Under the pieces are notes generated by a model, which was not told where the DNA came from, did not search any database, and was given only the letters and a program-made list of their open reading frames with translations. A program made the translations under genes and the position numbers. This document shows positions 1-13,604 of a stretch of DNA of 64,000 nt, piece after piece. The stretch comes from Pyrocephalus nanus (Eukaryota > Chordata > Aves > Passeriformes > Tyrannidae): contig CM076272.1 in assembly GCA_038380795.1 (NCBI GenBank), positions 4,274,001 through 4,338,000 on the forward strand. The letters are read 5' to 3'. Within the stretch, counting starts at the first letter, position 1. The number at the start of each line of letters is the position of its first letter.

Positions 1-884
1 TCTGCTCAGAGCCGCTGGTACAGTGTGATCCTCAGCTCCACCTGAGCACGAGGAGGGGGGGATGGAAAACACGGGGAAGTGCATTTGGATGTGCCGGCGT
101 GTGGGAAAGAAATGTCTTGCAGAGTTATCAGCGCTCTGAAGCTCGGGAGGGAGATAACAGCTGCATTCCAGAGACTGGGGGACTCCAGTTAATAAGTCCT
201 TCCCACACGATTGCAGGGCAAGGTGCTCCCTCATCCCAGCTCTGACACTGTCACCCAGGGCAGCGGCTCAGCTGGAAAGGAGCAGCGTGTGCGTGGTGTG
301 TGTCACTGGGGAACCTGGAGGGCCCTGATTATCCAGCGCTGCTCCCTGTGTTCCCTCCCCTCTGTCCACCTTCGTGTCCAGCTGGAGGTGGTGCAGAGAG
401 GCAGTGCAGTGACATCCTGGCTCTCTGCAGAGCAGCAGGAGTTGCACAGCAAGGCGGTGCAAAGGCAGTGTCCTGCACCAGCTCTCCCAACAGTCCAAGT
501 GATAAGAGAAATGATAATGATGATGTCTCGGGGCAGCTTTTTTAACAACAGCAAACCCACTTTCATTAAGCACAAATTCCTGATGCTTGACCTTTCCCCC
601 TTGCTTTAAAGTCTTAATGCATGCACAAGTTACACTTCTATTAATAACAAGAGGAATGTATTTTTTCATCCTTATTTTTCTGTGAATTGTGGGGATGGCA
701 GGAGAAAGGACCAGTCTAGACTACAGATGATTGTCTGTTCTCCTTGATGCCCATACAAAGCATTTGTATCATTCTCCCATGCTCATTTAGCTGCAGATGC
801 ACTTTGAATCATAAGCAATGTATAACAGCCAGAAGGACAAGCTGGAAGGCAAGTCAGGCATCTATTTTGGACCCTGTGAGCCAT

Positions 885-1010
885 CCTGGACAGATACTCT
901 GTGCCTTGATTTCTCCAAGTCTGAAAAAGGGGGTTAGTGCTGCCAGGGGGCATGGAAGGTGCTGGAGAACTCTAAAATATTGCAGGTGCCAGAGTAGATG
1001 TCAGCAGGTG
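885..1010 (+). repeat. MIR-like SINE relic
   Basis: The segment TGTGCCTTGATTTCTCCA followed by a short A-rich stretch and GGGGGTTAGTGCTG resembles the conserved part of MIR-type SINEs (remembered as CTGTGCCTCAGTTTCCCC, then an ATGGGG-type block). The copy is very diverged. It could also be chance similarity. Confidence 0.4.
938..952 (+). promoter_or_regulatory. Candidate CTCF core site
   Basis: TGCTGCCAGGGGGCA matches the CCAGGGGGC core of the CTCF consensus as I remember it. It lies inside the MIR-like relic. Based on the motif only; occupancy is unknown. Confidence 0.25.
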
Positions 1011-4000
1011 TGTGGTTGTTATCTACAAGGCAGTTTTGTGAGGATTTCTTCTTGATTCTCCATTTCTGTGTACTGCAGTAGATTTGGTCTCATCCCTTGT
1101 CCATCTTTTGTTACGGCCACAAAATGAGTGGATCTGTGTGCTGTTAGGTGATTCCTGAGTCATTGGCTCCTTTGTCTTAACAAGGAAAGTGGTTACCAAC
1201 ACTTTACAGTCCCATGTATAGTGCTATATTATCTGGCACATTTAGAACTAGGCTGGGAAAAGATAGGAAAAAAGCCTGCATGGAGAGGGAGACAAGAGGA
1301 ATTTTACCTTTTATGTCCATAAATGAGAATTGTGCAGCCCCTGCATGAGGCTTGGAAATGCTCTAAAAAGAAAATGTTCCATCTTTTCCTCGCTGGTCAT
1401 GTGCACTTCAAGGTGTGCTACCCTTTTCTTTGGGAATATGTGACTCCTGACTTCAGTAAACACTCCCAAATAACAGGTCTGGCACTGGAGCTGGCAAGAT
1501 GTCTGTCCCTTTCTGTGGTGTGGCAGCTTTAGAAACATCCCTTCAGCTGGCTGACTGTTGAATCTTTTGGATAATCTGCTGTGATCTTTGGCTTTTAGTG
1601 CAAACACAAGTGTGACTGGGATCTTGCCAGCCTTGGTCAGGACCATACACCGTGTATGCTGTGGTTAGACATGCTTAAACTCCAGATTTGGCAGCGACTT
1701 TTGGCTAAACCTCGACTGATTTTGGACATCTTCTAGTCCTTGCTTTTGCAAAACCTCATGGAAGGTTTCACTGCTGGGGTCTCTCCTCTGTGTATTCCCT
1801 TAGTGACTGGGCTCCTCCGCTCTCCCTGTGCAGCACAGGCACTCCTCTCTCATCTGCTCCCCATCCATCACCCAAACAGGGTGGATTCCACTGCTTCCTC
1901 CTTGTCTGTAGGTACCCATTGGAAGTTGGGCCCAAGCCTTCCAAACACAGGCACAGACAGGAATTTGGGCTAACAGTGGCAGATGTGGGAATGGCCTAGG
2001 ACTCCTGCTTTCGAAAAGGGAATCTGAAAGCCTCATTTGCAAGTAAATTCACACAGCCAAATCTGCAGTGCAGACAAAAAAAGATTTGCCTTGACATCAT
2101 CTGCCCTGCTCCGAGCTCCGCAGTCAGTCAGGAGAGCAACGCACAGCTCCAGCCTCTCCAGCTCAGCAGAATTAAGGCTAAGCTTCATCATGAGCTAATG
2201 CAAGCTGTTCCCACCCCAAATAATTGGCTGCTGGATGCTTTGTGTCTGTCTAACCATTGCTGCATGTGGGTGGATGTGTTGTGTGTGTGTGAATGAGTCT
2301 GCTGGGGAAAGTGATATATAACATCGGGGGTGCATCTAAATAATACAGTGCCTTGTGAATGGTGGGGAGGTGAGCAGTGTAAACCAGAGCTGAGCACATC
2401 AAACATCTCTACAAGGATCACTCTCACTGGTACCACAGGATGGTGATTCCCACATCCAGACCACCACTGCCTCTTTTTTTCTCTTCCTCCCACCGTGAAC
2501 CACCTCAGAAATCTTTTTCAGTCCTTTGTTTCCCAGAGCTGAAATTTTAGAGCAGGATCGAAAGCAGTGAAATGTCTCAGCAGCTCAGTCCCCCAGTCAG
2601 CACAACCCTCTTTGCAGGGCTGAAAACCCCATGGTGAATAGAAAAGATGATGCCTATCCATGGGCACTGCTGTGGAGACACTGAGGGATGGAAGTCATGG
2701 CTGACTTAGGGACGTAACCCCTCTGGGACTTGGCAGCTGTTCTAGGGTATTACTTTCACAAGGCTGAGCTGTTCTTAAACACTTCCTCCAGTGTAATCAT
2801 CACACACACACACTCTCAGGAATGGCAGCCCATCAGCATTTCTTTCCAGTTTCCTAGATAAGAAGTGCAGAGACAAGCTGTGAAAGAGCTCAACAAGATG
2901 CCTTGACGTGAGTCACTCACATTTCCTCAGCCTGGGCCACGAATAATCTTTAGGCCTTGCTTTCTCTACACATCCTTGTGGCCAAGATTTTTCCAGGGAA
3001 AGGGCGCCTCTTTGAACTAAGGACAGGTAAGTGGAAACCTGGATACCAAGTCCAGTTAGGGAAAAAGACACAGAGCTGGCTATACCTCCGGTTGTCGGGA
3101 TCAGGGTAGAGCACAGCTTTCCTACAGCTGGTGCAAGAGGAGGGGAAAGAAATCTTCACAAGCTCTTTGAAAACTGGTTTTTCCAAGGCAAAATATATGT
3201 GGGCCTGGTTAGCTCAGGAATCAGAAAGGAGAATATTCCAAATGAAGTAGTTTTGTTGCAATGGAAGGTACCCTGATCCTTATAAATCCATGGCTGTTGA
3301 CAGAGCAAACTACTAACCTTTCCAGGCAGCCAGATAACACTGCCAAAAATTGTAGTACAGTTCAGATAATGGACTTCAGCTTTACTCAGGCCCTGCCCTG
3401 GAGCTGCAGTTGGACGTATTTCTGCTGCATTTCCCCTCAGCACTGGCCTTGCTACAGTGCTGGGTAAGGTTATTGCTGCACACACTGAAGTTCTTATGGA
3501 TGCAGAAGGACTGACGATCATTTCATTGATACTCGGTTTCATTAGTAGGCACATGGGACCAAATGCATGGGTGAGAATCCACTGCAGCTCGTGGGGGTGA
3601 CACTGGGAATCAGTTTCCTCCTGGGAGGCACCTCAGGCCGGTTCCCTCCACGCACCTCTGAGGCACGAGGCACGTGTGGGCTGTGTCTGGCACTGTCTGA
3701 GACCTGCTAATGCTGCTAATGCTGCACAAGGCAGTTTGATGTTTGTGCAATGGATCTTCAAAGCAGGGTTCAGTGAGCCCAGTGCTCCCTCGCTCCAGCA
3801 GGGGTGTTTCAGAGCACTGAATTTTCTGCTCTCCACCCACAAAACAGCTATTTCTGAGTCACTGGTGTCTTGCATTAGGAGATCCCTAATTTACTATCTG
3901 AAAATCTAATGAGTTTTCGATGTACTTGAGAGCAGAGCTAATCTGCTCTCTCCTTTTCCTGGACTCCAGTGAAAGACCCTGTGCTGTTCCTCACTGGAGC

Positions 4001-6329
4001 ACTGGGGATGTTGGCTGGAGTGGCTTGCAGAGCTTTCTCCCAGCTACCCTCATCACTGAACCTCATCACCTTCTCCTCACCATCCCTGCGATCTCCCACG
4101 TGCCAGCCAGTTGGGCTGAGTCACAGCACAGACATTTCTGGTGGGATGAAACAAGAAGAGGAAAACCCTGGCTTTTGCCTTGTTCTAAGCTTACTGACAC
4201 AGAAGGACTAGATTAACTAAACAGACAAACCCCTTAGAAATCACATAGGGCAGCATTTCTGAAGTGCCCAATTCCCAGCCTATTTCCACGGTACCCCAGC
4301 ACATCCCTGCTCCCGCTGAAATCAAAGGCTGAGCCAGTGCCTGCTGCAGCGGCCTTGAAACTGGGTCCTGTGTGCACAGAAGTAAAAAACTACAAGGATA
4401 TTTCATGTTTTAGAGAAGAGGGCCCTTTGAGAGTGTGTTCTTCTTGGAAAAGCTGGAATTCATTGAGACATTGCTGCCATCTTACATTCCCAAAATGGGG
4501 CAGGGAACAGACTTGCCTCTAGGCACCACAACCAAGGGATCAGACATGTCTTTTCTTTTGAGACATAAAACTTAAAAGCCTGGAATAGTCTTTTGTGGCT
4601 GTAACTTTCAGACCCCAGAGCATGTTTAGGTTGTTTTAGGGTGTCCTCTTCCACACTCAGGAACAGAAGAAGATTTTCCTGGCCTGGTGGGGAGGGCAAA
4701 GTGCCACTGCCCATCTCGCAACTCCATGTGGTTCTCCGGGCTCAGGGCATGAACAGACCCTGTGATGAGCTCCTGCCTTGCAGTAAGGGAGTTTAGAAGT
4801 TAAAACAGGTAATTTAAAATACACACTCATGTGGTGGAATGTGCACCTTTATTAGGGAAGTGTTTGACCATCACTGCCTTGGAACAGGTACCTGTCCCAG
4901 TGTCTTTTTGGTGATCATTTCCTGTGTCAGCAAAGCAAATTGCATGTTTCAGTTCTGCCTGAAGGCTGGGGCAATTATGCTGGTTATGTGTCCAGAAATC
5001 TTTGCAGAGATTGTTATTTCATATTCACTTCGAAGCATGTCTGAGCCTGATGTCGAAGTGTAAATACAGGGTTTTTTTAAAAATTATTTATTGTGTTTTC
5101 GTGACTATCACACCTGCACTGTCCCAACTGTTTGTAGAAATAGCTTTGTCGTATTTCTGTGAACTAGCAAGGATATATATTCCCATTTTATGTCTGGAAT
5201 ACTAATATAGAGAGAAACTACATTATTTTCTAGCGAGTTGCTCAAGAAGTCTGAACTTGAGCGGTGCAGACATCACAAGTAGTCCCTCAGTGACAGGACT
5301 GTCCTACCTTTCCCTGCAGTGTCCCTCTAGGCAGGATGGAAGCTGGCAGGCTGGAGCCTCCTTGTTATGTATTGATGGAAAATGGGCTGCATCAAGCTGA
5401 ATATATTTCTGAAACAACTTGTTTCTGGCAGGTTGTTCATTCTAAAAATATATTTATTTCTAATTGCTGAGCAGAATGCTTAATGAATTCTTCCTTCCCA
5501 AGAACAATTAATCAAAGAAATGATTTAGGACTGGCACTTGCTCCCCCAGGGTTCAATGGCTGTGTTCCATTGACTTAAATAGAGCAGAGCAGGTCCAGCC
5601 CATAGTGGAAAAGATTTATCTAAGCATTTTTAAATGGTGCCCATCACTATTTGTCTGCTTGTCTCTGGCACTCTGTATACTGGAGGAGCAGCACTGGACA
5701 TTAGAGTTACAGCACTTGCTGGAATAAGTTTTGCAACCTGTGTTTTCCTGGTTTGTATATTTTTTCAAAAAATTGGGACTTGGAATAGTGAGGAGAGAAG
5801 AGGCTGCAGTTCCAGCTTGCTCTGGAAGGCTTCTTGACAGGAATAAATGGCTGGGGAGGACTTTGTGGATCACTGAGACCCCGCAACACTTGATAAAGGA
5901 GAATCCCCTGGGAATTCCCCCCACACCACGAAGATCAAAAGTCAGAAATTTGCAGTGAGTCCTGGGAAGAGCAGGAGAGATCCATCAACATCCTGCAGCT
6001 TAGCAAAAAGATGAGGGGTGCTAAGTGGAAATGCCTGGATCTCATCACCTGCTTCCTTTACAGGAGCGCATATGGCACAATCCATGGCACGTAGTGAAGG
6101 TGAAAAGCCAAACTGGCTCCTACCAGTCTGACTTGAGGGGAAAGGCCTTTTATGTCCTGAAAGTGGCCACTGAATTCCTCATGTTCTGTTAACTGGTGAT
6201 TCAAAGGATCCTCTGTGGGCTCGTGTCTGACTGCATCCTTTCTGGGGAGGAGATATTCCAGATGTCCAGTTTCTGAGTTTTCCATTCTCCTCATTTCCAT
6301 TCTCTCTCATTTCCAGAGAGTGAGGCTCT

Positions 6330-6440
6330 CTGGAATAGCTGCCTCTCCCTGCCTCAGTTTCCCCCACTGGCAGATGCTGAGGGTGAGACTCCACCACCTG
6401 CCCTAACGTGCTTTGAGGTCAAAAGATAAGCAGTCTCCTG
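6330..6440 (+). repeat. MIR/AmnSINE-like relic
   Basis: CCTGCCTCAGTTTCCCCC at about 6350-6367 is followed by CAGATGCTGAGGGTGAGA and then GTGCTTTGAGGTC near 6408. This is the order seen in MIR and AmnSINE tails (CCTCAGTTTCCCC, then CGCTTTGAGATC). It is an old, diverged copy. Confidence 0.5.
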
Positions 6441-7913
6441 GGAGCTCCATAGTGTTTCAGCACATGCAGGAATTAATCCAGCATCCCATGTTCAGAGGGG
6501 ACGGTGGACTCACATGGATGCTGTAGGTGAGCACAGCCTTAGCACAGTGAGTTTATTCTGAGATGGAAAATAATCAGAAGCAATTGGATGGGGTTTTTTT
6601 CTCCCTTAACCGCTACATTTTTAGAAGGTGATTCATCTCGTCTGGGGTCTCAGCTACCTGAGTAGCCCCAAGATCCCAGCAGCATTAGTCTTTTTGAGGA
6701 TTCATTGTGCTCCATTCCAGCCTGAACAACTCATTTCAAACACAAGTCTGATGTTTGCAGTGGGAGAGTTGGGGAGAAAAAGTATTTTGTGCTCTTGAAA
6801 CTGCAACACACATTGGCAGTACCTCATTACCATTTGGATGTCTTGCTCCCTTCCACCCCAACTTCTCCTCCCCACAGAAGGAGGCTCATGGCCCTGTGTG
6901 CTCAGCCTTGTCTGAAACAGTGATGCCAGCATGAGCATTGCCCACCAGGGCTAAAGTGAGGATGTAAATCGGTGTTCTGTTGGCTCTGTAATACAGGTCA
7001 GTAGGAGTGTAATCATCCTCCATCCATCCCACATTGCTCCTTTGGCACTTCCTCCAGCACTCCAGCCACATTCACTGAGCGGGCAGAAAATTCGCATTGG
7101 AGTTGCCATTGCTGTTGGCCAAGGTTTGTTAACCCAGAAGCAACACCTGGTAAAGAAGGCATTTGACTTGGGAGGGAACTCTCTCTCCCAGATGTTCTTA
7201 CCCTGTGCTGTGTAACCTCCAGGCCTGTGGAGAGCTGTCCTTGTCGGGGGAAAGCCACGTGCAGCCAACATATTCTGTCATGCTGGCTTTCCCTCCCTTC
7301 AGTGAGCATCTGGTTTAGGAAGTTTTGAGCCTTTAGAGTGAGATAGATGTGAATATGATCATCCAGCAGACCACTGGAAAACCCAAAACTACTTCCAATT
7401 ACCTCTTTCTGGCAGCTTTTTGGATTCCCACCCTGCCATTAAGCAGGAAAGAAGTTAGGCTTTTTCTCCCTGCCCCATCTGGCATACCCAGGGCTCACAC
7501 AGAGTGGTAGGAATGTGTACACGGTGCTGAAGTCTGGCAGATGCTCTTGCTCAGACATAAATCCTGGTAACTTCAGAAGTTGAGATATGAGAGAGCAGGT
7601 GTGGCTGTGAGCAGAGATGTACCTTGGTGGGTGAATGACTTCGTGTAGCTGAACAGCAGCTGCATCAGGCTCAGGTTTGATCCATCCTCAGGCACAGGAA
7701 ATTCTTCCTATGTTTTTTGGTCTTTCATTGTTGGAGAATTGGATGGTCAGGTACTCAGCTAAAGCACATACAGAGTTGTCTCTAGGGCTGCTTAAGCCCA
7801 CTGGTGAGTGAGCTGCTGTGGAGATGGCTGCACTGCTGGTGCTTGGTTCAGAGGTTACGGCGTGTACTCCAAACAGGGCTCCAGGAGCCTCCATGAGAGC
7901 CTGGATGATGGAA

Positions 7914-8215
7914 TAATCATAGAATCACAGATTGCACTGGGTTGGAAGGAACCTCAGAGACCGTCTCGTTCCACACCCCTGCCACAGGCAGGGACACCTT
8001 CCACTATCCCAGGTTTCTCCAAGCCCCATCCTGGCCTTGGACACTTCCAGGGATGGGGCAGCCACAGCTTCTCTGAGTATCCTGTGCCAGGGCCTCCCCA
8101 CCCTCACAGGGAAGGATTCCTTCCCAATATCCCATTTAACCCTGCCCTCTGGCAACGGGAAGCCTTTAAGAGACCATTTCCCTCTGCTTTCCCTTGGGGG
8201 AGAGTGGAGTTGTGA
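7914..8215 (-). mobile_element. CR1 non-LTR retrotransposon, 3' fragment
   Basis: Minus-strand copy. Its 3' end appears as ATCATAGAATCACAG at 7916-7930, followed by GGTTGGAAGGAACCTCAGAG and the block CTTCCAGGGATGGGGCAGCC. CR1 copies are 5'-truncated and end in short ATTCTATG-type repeats, as here. It is noncoding; the open frame spanning it is a by-product of the repeat. Confidence 0.9.
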
Positions 8216-8715
8216 CTCCTGATCCACTCTGAGCTGTGTCACAGCAATACCCAGGAGGAACATTTTTAGCATCTCAGATGGCGGGAAGTTTTTTCTCAGC
8301 TGGCTGAGAGAGCAGAGATGACTTATCTCTCTGCTGCCTGTGTTTGTCACTTCCTTGTGGACTGCTGCAGAGCAGGAGGGCATAAATTTGTCAGTCCAAA
8401 GCAAACAGCTCGCAGAAAGCACAGCAATGTCCCCTCCACCATCCCCCACTTTCTAAATTGTGATTCTTACCTAGTTCTGTGACTCATGTAATTTCTCTGC
8501 CTTACTTTAGTGTTTAATTTTAGTAAATTTGGCTTCCTAGTGGTGAGGCTGACATCCTCATCTCACATAAAGTCATATTAAGAGAGACACGTCAACACAA
8601 AATATTTATGAACCCAGCCTGTCATCCTTGTAACTCACCAAAAAGGCAGTGGTGGGAGATATCTGTTCCTGAGTTGGTGTCGTGTGTCCTCTGCATTTAC
8701 TCTGAACTAACAGAC

Positions 8716-9320
8716 ATACCCAGAACCCCCCATGCCCTGGGCTGATCCCGCAGCAGGGGCAGCAGGGGAGGGGGAGATTCTGCCCCTCTGCCCATCAGGT
8801 GAGACCCCACCTGCAGAGCTGCCTCCAGCTCGGGGATCCCCAGCACAGGAAGGACATGGAACTGTAGGAGCAAGTCCAGAGGAGGCCACAGAGCTGCTCC
8901 AAAGGCTGGAGTTCCTCTGCTATGAGGAAAGACTGGGGGAGCTGGGGGTGTTCACCTGGAGAAGAGAAGGCTCTGGGGTGAACTAATTGTGGCCTTCCAG
9001 TACCTGAAAGGAACTGACAGGATGGAGAGAGACTATTTGTAAGGGCCTGGAGTGACTGGACAAGGGGGAATGGCTTCACTCTGACAGAGGACAGGGTTAG
9101 ATGGAACATTGGGAAGAAATTCTTTACTCAGAAGGTGGTGAGGTCCTGGCCCAGGTTGCCCAGAGAAGCTGTGGCTGCCCCATCCCTGGAAGTGTCCAAG
9201 GCCAGGTTGGAAGGGGCTTGGAGCAACCTGGTGTGGTGGAAGGTGTCCCTACCCATGGCTGCTTTGGGGAACAAGATGAGCTCTAAGGTCCCTTCCAACC
9301 CAAACCATTCTGTGATAAAT
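8716..9320 (+). mobile_element. CR1 non-LTR retrotransposon, 5'-truncated
   Basis: Plus-strand copy of about 600 bp. Blocks in order are CTGGGCTGATCCCGCAGCAG, AGTCCAGAGGAGGCCA (8875), GGAAGACTGGGGGAGCTGGG-type sequence near 8930, and GTGGCCTTCCAGTACCTGAA (8989). After these come GGTTGCCCAGAGAAGCTGTG and the end CCATTCTGTGATAAAT (9304-9319). It is homologous in inverted orientation to the copy at 11940-12765. No intact reverse transcriptase remains. Confidence 0.9.
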
Positions 9321-11939
9321 ATCTGTATCCTCCACATAGATGACAGAGATAGTTGTTTTCCTTCCTATACCTTTGTACAAACCAAACCCTTGGCCCAGTA
9401 TCACTGGCTTTTGAGACAATTCAGAGCTCCCTAGTGCAGATCTGACTGCCCAAGCACTGGGATTTAATTCATGCTGGATGCTGGATACAGGCCAGGGCCT
9501 GAACTTCATCATGTCAAAACTTATGCATGTCTTTGGGCTTTAATCCTTCACATTCCACAACATATTCCCAATGATTTGGAAGCTGCAGCCCTTATTGATC
9601 TCTCCATTGTCTACAACAACAACATATGGCATGTTTCCATGGCAATAGGTCCCCCTGAAGGGGCTTCCTTCCTTTCCTCAGCTTATTGGTCTCTGCCATT
9701 ATTAAATCATTAGAGATAAATGCACACGGAGAAGGGTCAATGTCTGGATCAATGGGCAGCAAACAAAGAGGAACTTTTCCATATTCATACAAGCAGGAGA
9801 TTTCAGAAGATCAAACAATGTGGAATTGCCAGGCCCTTAGCATGGCAGGCTCATGCATAATGTATTCTGGGAGCAAGGTGGGATCAATACACATCCAACA
9901 CCTTGAAAACCTCTGGGATTCAGCGTGGAGCCAGCAGAGCAGAGGGGAATCCAGAAATATTAATGAGTGCAGTAGGGTGGGCTGTGAAGAGAGGGTTAAG
10001 CTCTCCTGGCCTGGGCTTTGTGCCATCAGAGAGTGTTGTTTAAATGCTACAAATAGAACATGGTACTGAATTCTTTAAGCCTGGGAGGATGTGGGGTGGG
10101 AGGTTCCTTCTGATGGGGTTTGATGAGCCAGCCACGGAGCAAAACACACCTTGTGCAGTGCCGTGGTCCGAGGAGGTAACCCCACTGGGGACAGGAGTGC
10201 ACCCAGACAGGTCAGAGTGGGGTCTGCCTCATTATTCTTCTGGAAGAGTCTTGTGCTAGTAAACCTCCCACTGAATCTGAACCATACTGTCTTCCCATGG
10301 CATCTCCAGCCACTGCTGCACAACAGTTTATATCTGTGATCACCTCAGCGGTGCCATGAGAATGACAATAAATTGTCTGGGTTCAGTGTGTAACTGCTGG
10401 TCCTCTGGGCCTTCAAAAAGAGAGGAAATAGAGGGAATAAACTTTCCTATGAGTAGTACCCACAAATATTTCACAAATATTTTGCATCTTGTTACAGGGG
10501 AATTCTGCATGAGATACTAATAGATGTGTCCAAGCAAGTGAGAAAATATTAATAATGCTGTTTTAGTCGGAAATGGGATGTGTGCTCTATTGGCCTTCAT
10601 GCTCCAAATTTAGAGCCGGAACAAACGAAGTCTCTTGTGGCTATCTCTGTGTAAGAAATGAAATCTTGTTTATTTTTACCTTTCTGGGAAGACTGGGTTC
10701 TAAGTATAGATTTAAGATAGGGTTTAATTTGTTAGGGTGATATATCTGCAGGCAGGAAGGCAGCAGGAGTCGAGGACAGTGGTCAATTGACTACTTCGTG
10801 CCGAATCCACCGTGACTTTTCTTATCCTTGTGCCATGTGCGTGTTCCAGCATTATTGGACATGAAGTGCAGGAGCATCCTGTCTCTGTGTGGTACAGTAT
10901 GTCTGCAGAGGATTGGGAGGAGGTGTTCCAATACATTTGCATTCATCATATGGCTGACTGCACATAAAACTCCTGCAAATGCCTATACAGTTCTATTAAC
11001 AGGGTTGGGTGGGAGGCACTGGCTTTACACATTGAGTGTCCAGAACTCTCATTATCCCGGGACACGTGCAAGGCTGGCAGCAGCACCTCTGGGAGCCTCC
11101 CTGTCCTGGCTGCCTCAGACTGTAATGAAACAACACCCTGCAGGGTTGGCTCTGTCCATGGAGCTGAGCTCAGGAATAGCACTGGCTGTGGAGTTCACTC
11201 ACACTGCCTGGCACTGGGAGCATCCTGAGGGAATGATAGTGGTATCTCATACTTGGAGTGCTGTTGTCCTATCACCAGCTTCCCTGTCAGCAGCTTCCCG
11301 ATCTGAGGGAAAGTGAGATGCACTTATGAGCAGGGGTGTCAGCAGCTCTTTGGGATAAGGTTCCATTGGTTTTCTCACGTGCTTGAACAATACTTTTCAT
11401 CCTGTGGTTTTGGTCCATGGCTGGTGCACTTCAGCACAAAGACAGTGCAGAGTGTTTGGGTCTTCTGAGGCAGAAAACCAGGAAACACAAGCAAGTTGTC
11501 CCAGCAAAGTCGCAGAAGGTCAGGACTGTCCAGCTTGGCTGAGTCACAAAGCCTGTTTCAGACTGGCAAGACGGGGGCCAGAGAAATGGCTGTGTCTTGG
11601 TAAATGTGGGTTTGGTGAAGGACAGTCACCACCAGCTGCTCGGTGACTCCCCTGGCAGCTCCCACGGGTAATGCCGAGTGTCCCAGCTGAGTGTCCCAGC
11701 TCTGCAGGAGAGCCCCAGAGGTCCTGGCATGTGGCTTCTTCTCCCTCCCTGCAGAGCCCACACCAGGTGAAGGCATTGCCATTTTTCCTTAGCTAATACC
11801 TGATGGAAAAGGCAGCTGAGCACTGGGCACTGAGCTGGTTCCTGGTTCAGACACACTCCTCAGTACACTGCCCTTGATGTCAGGTCTGCTTTGCTAGTCC
11901 TCAATGCTTCTGAATTCTCATGTCAAAATCTCCGTCATG

Positions 11940-12765
11940 TGGAATCATACAATAGTTTGGTTTGGAAGGGACCTTTAAAGGGCATCCAGCTCAACCACCT
12001 GACATGGGCAGGGAACATTCCACCATGACAGGTTGCTCCAAGCCCCATCCAACCTGGCCTTGGACACCTCCAGGGATGGGGCAGCCACAGCTTCTCTGGG
12101 CAACCTGTGCTGGGGCCTCCCCACCTTCTGAGTAAAGCATTTCTTCCCAGTGTTCCATCTAACCCTTCCCTCTGGCAGTGGGAAGCCATTCCCCCTTGTC
12201 CTGTCACTCCAGGCCCTTGTAAATAGTCTCCTTCCTTCTTTCTTGTCACTTCCCTTCAGGTACTGGAAGGCCACAATTAGGTCAGCCCTGAGCCTTCTCC
12301 AGGTGAACACTCCCAGCTCTCCCAGCCTTTCCTCATAGCAGAGGGACTCCAGCCCTTGGAGCAGCTCCATGGCCTCCTCTGGACTCACTCCAGCAGCTCC
12401 ACATCCTTGTGGTGTTGGACCCCAAAGCTGGAGGCAGCAGGGGGGGGTCTCACTTGAACAGGCAGAGGGGCAGAATCCCCCCCTCCCCTGCTGCCCTTGC
12501 TGTGGGATCAGCCCAGGACAGGGTGGTTTCTGGTCCCTGTGCGTGTGGCCAGGATGTATCCAGATTCTCATCCACCAACACCCTCATCCTCAGGGCTGCT
12601 CTCAATCCATTCCTTCCCAGCCTGGATTTCTGCTTGGATTTGTCCTGACCCATAGGCAGCACCAACACTCGGGCTTGTTGGAACTCAAGAGGGTCACACG
12701 GACACACCTCTCCAGCCTGTCCAGGTCCCCTGGGTGTCACACAGATCTCCATCTCTCCAGGATGC
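11940..12765 (-). mobile_element. CR1 non-LTR retrotransposon, longer copy
   Basis: Minus-strand copy, the longest CR1 in the window. Its 3' end is TGGAATCATACAATAG near 11939, followed by TTTGGTTTGGAAGGGACC. It runs through the TTCTCTGGGCAACCTGTGCT and CTTCCAGTACC-complement blocks. The 5'-most part at about 12590-12765 includes CTCCAGCCTGTCCAGGTCCC, which I know from the 5' side of truncated bird CR1 copies. It carries stops in all frames and is not functional. Confidence 0.9.
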
Positions 12766-12829
12766 CCAACAGCAGAGAGGGTGCAGTGTAGGTGCTCTCA
12801 GAGAACAGATAATTTAGGCCAGCTCAGAC

Positions 12830-13540
12830 TGCTGTAATGCCCTGTGTTTGTGAGCGACAGAAAGGGCGGCATTCACAGTGCACTCTGTGATAATTGCTTA
12901 AATGCACCAGTGCCTCAAATGTGTTGTTTGCAAATCGTCAACTATTACAGCTGGAATAAAAATATTGCTAAGTAACATGTGTATTTATATTTTTACAATG
13001 GAAAAGAAAGGAAATTTTCCCTCTGCTACGACTGATCAAATTACAGATTATAACATGACTGGAAACCTTTTCTGAGTCTAGGCAAGCGCGTTTTCTGGGT
13101 AGTAGTTCTACCTCTGAAAAAGTTACTTCAATCTTTAGTACCTCATAATCTATCTGTAGTATAGAATGATAATACCTTCCTAATTATATCTGTTGGGATT
13201 TAATTAATGTTTGAACATTACTTTGAAAAATGCAGGGTGTTGATTATTGTTTAATAATGTAGTGTTACTTTTAAAAATTCATGATAGAGAAGCAATAAAA
13301 AAGCTACCTTGCTTGGACTGCAAATGTCATTTCCGAGTATTACATAAGCAATAGCTTTCTTAATTTTCCACTTACCGAAACCCATGTAATTATATTTTAA
13401 GGTAATAATATGAGCATATGTTCTAAAGTTGAAACATGGTTTGGAATTCGGCACTGCTCAGAGGAGATTAGGTGAGCAATTATGTAGATTGAAGATAATC
13501 TAAGTCAAAGGCTAAGTACAGACCTTGGAAAATATCTTGC
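12830..13540. other. AT-rich unique stretch next to CpG island
   Basis: Non-repetitive AT-rich DNA with many TAAT, ATTA and TTTAAT motifs and no recognisable repeat or exon. It lies directly before the CpG island, so base composition changes sharply near 13560-13610. It may contain conserved noncoding sequence, but that cannot be judged from one genome. Confidence 0.4.
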
Positions 13541-13604
13541 CTGGGGTGGAACTGACAGCTGAATTCAATGAAAATGCTGTCAGAGACAGCACAGGAGTTT
13601 TAAG

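Noticed and set aside
7518..7527. GGTGCTGAA half-site of an NRSE/RE1 silencer, reported for mammalian HCN4 intron 1
   Set aside because: The second half-site is absent at any usual spacing; no full NRSE was found by eye.
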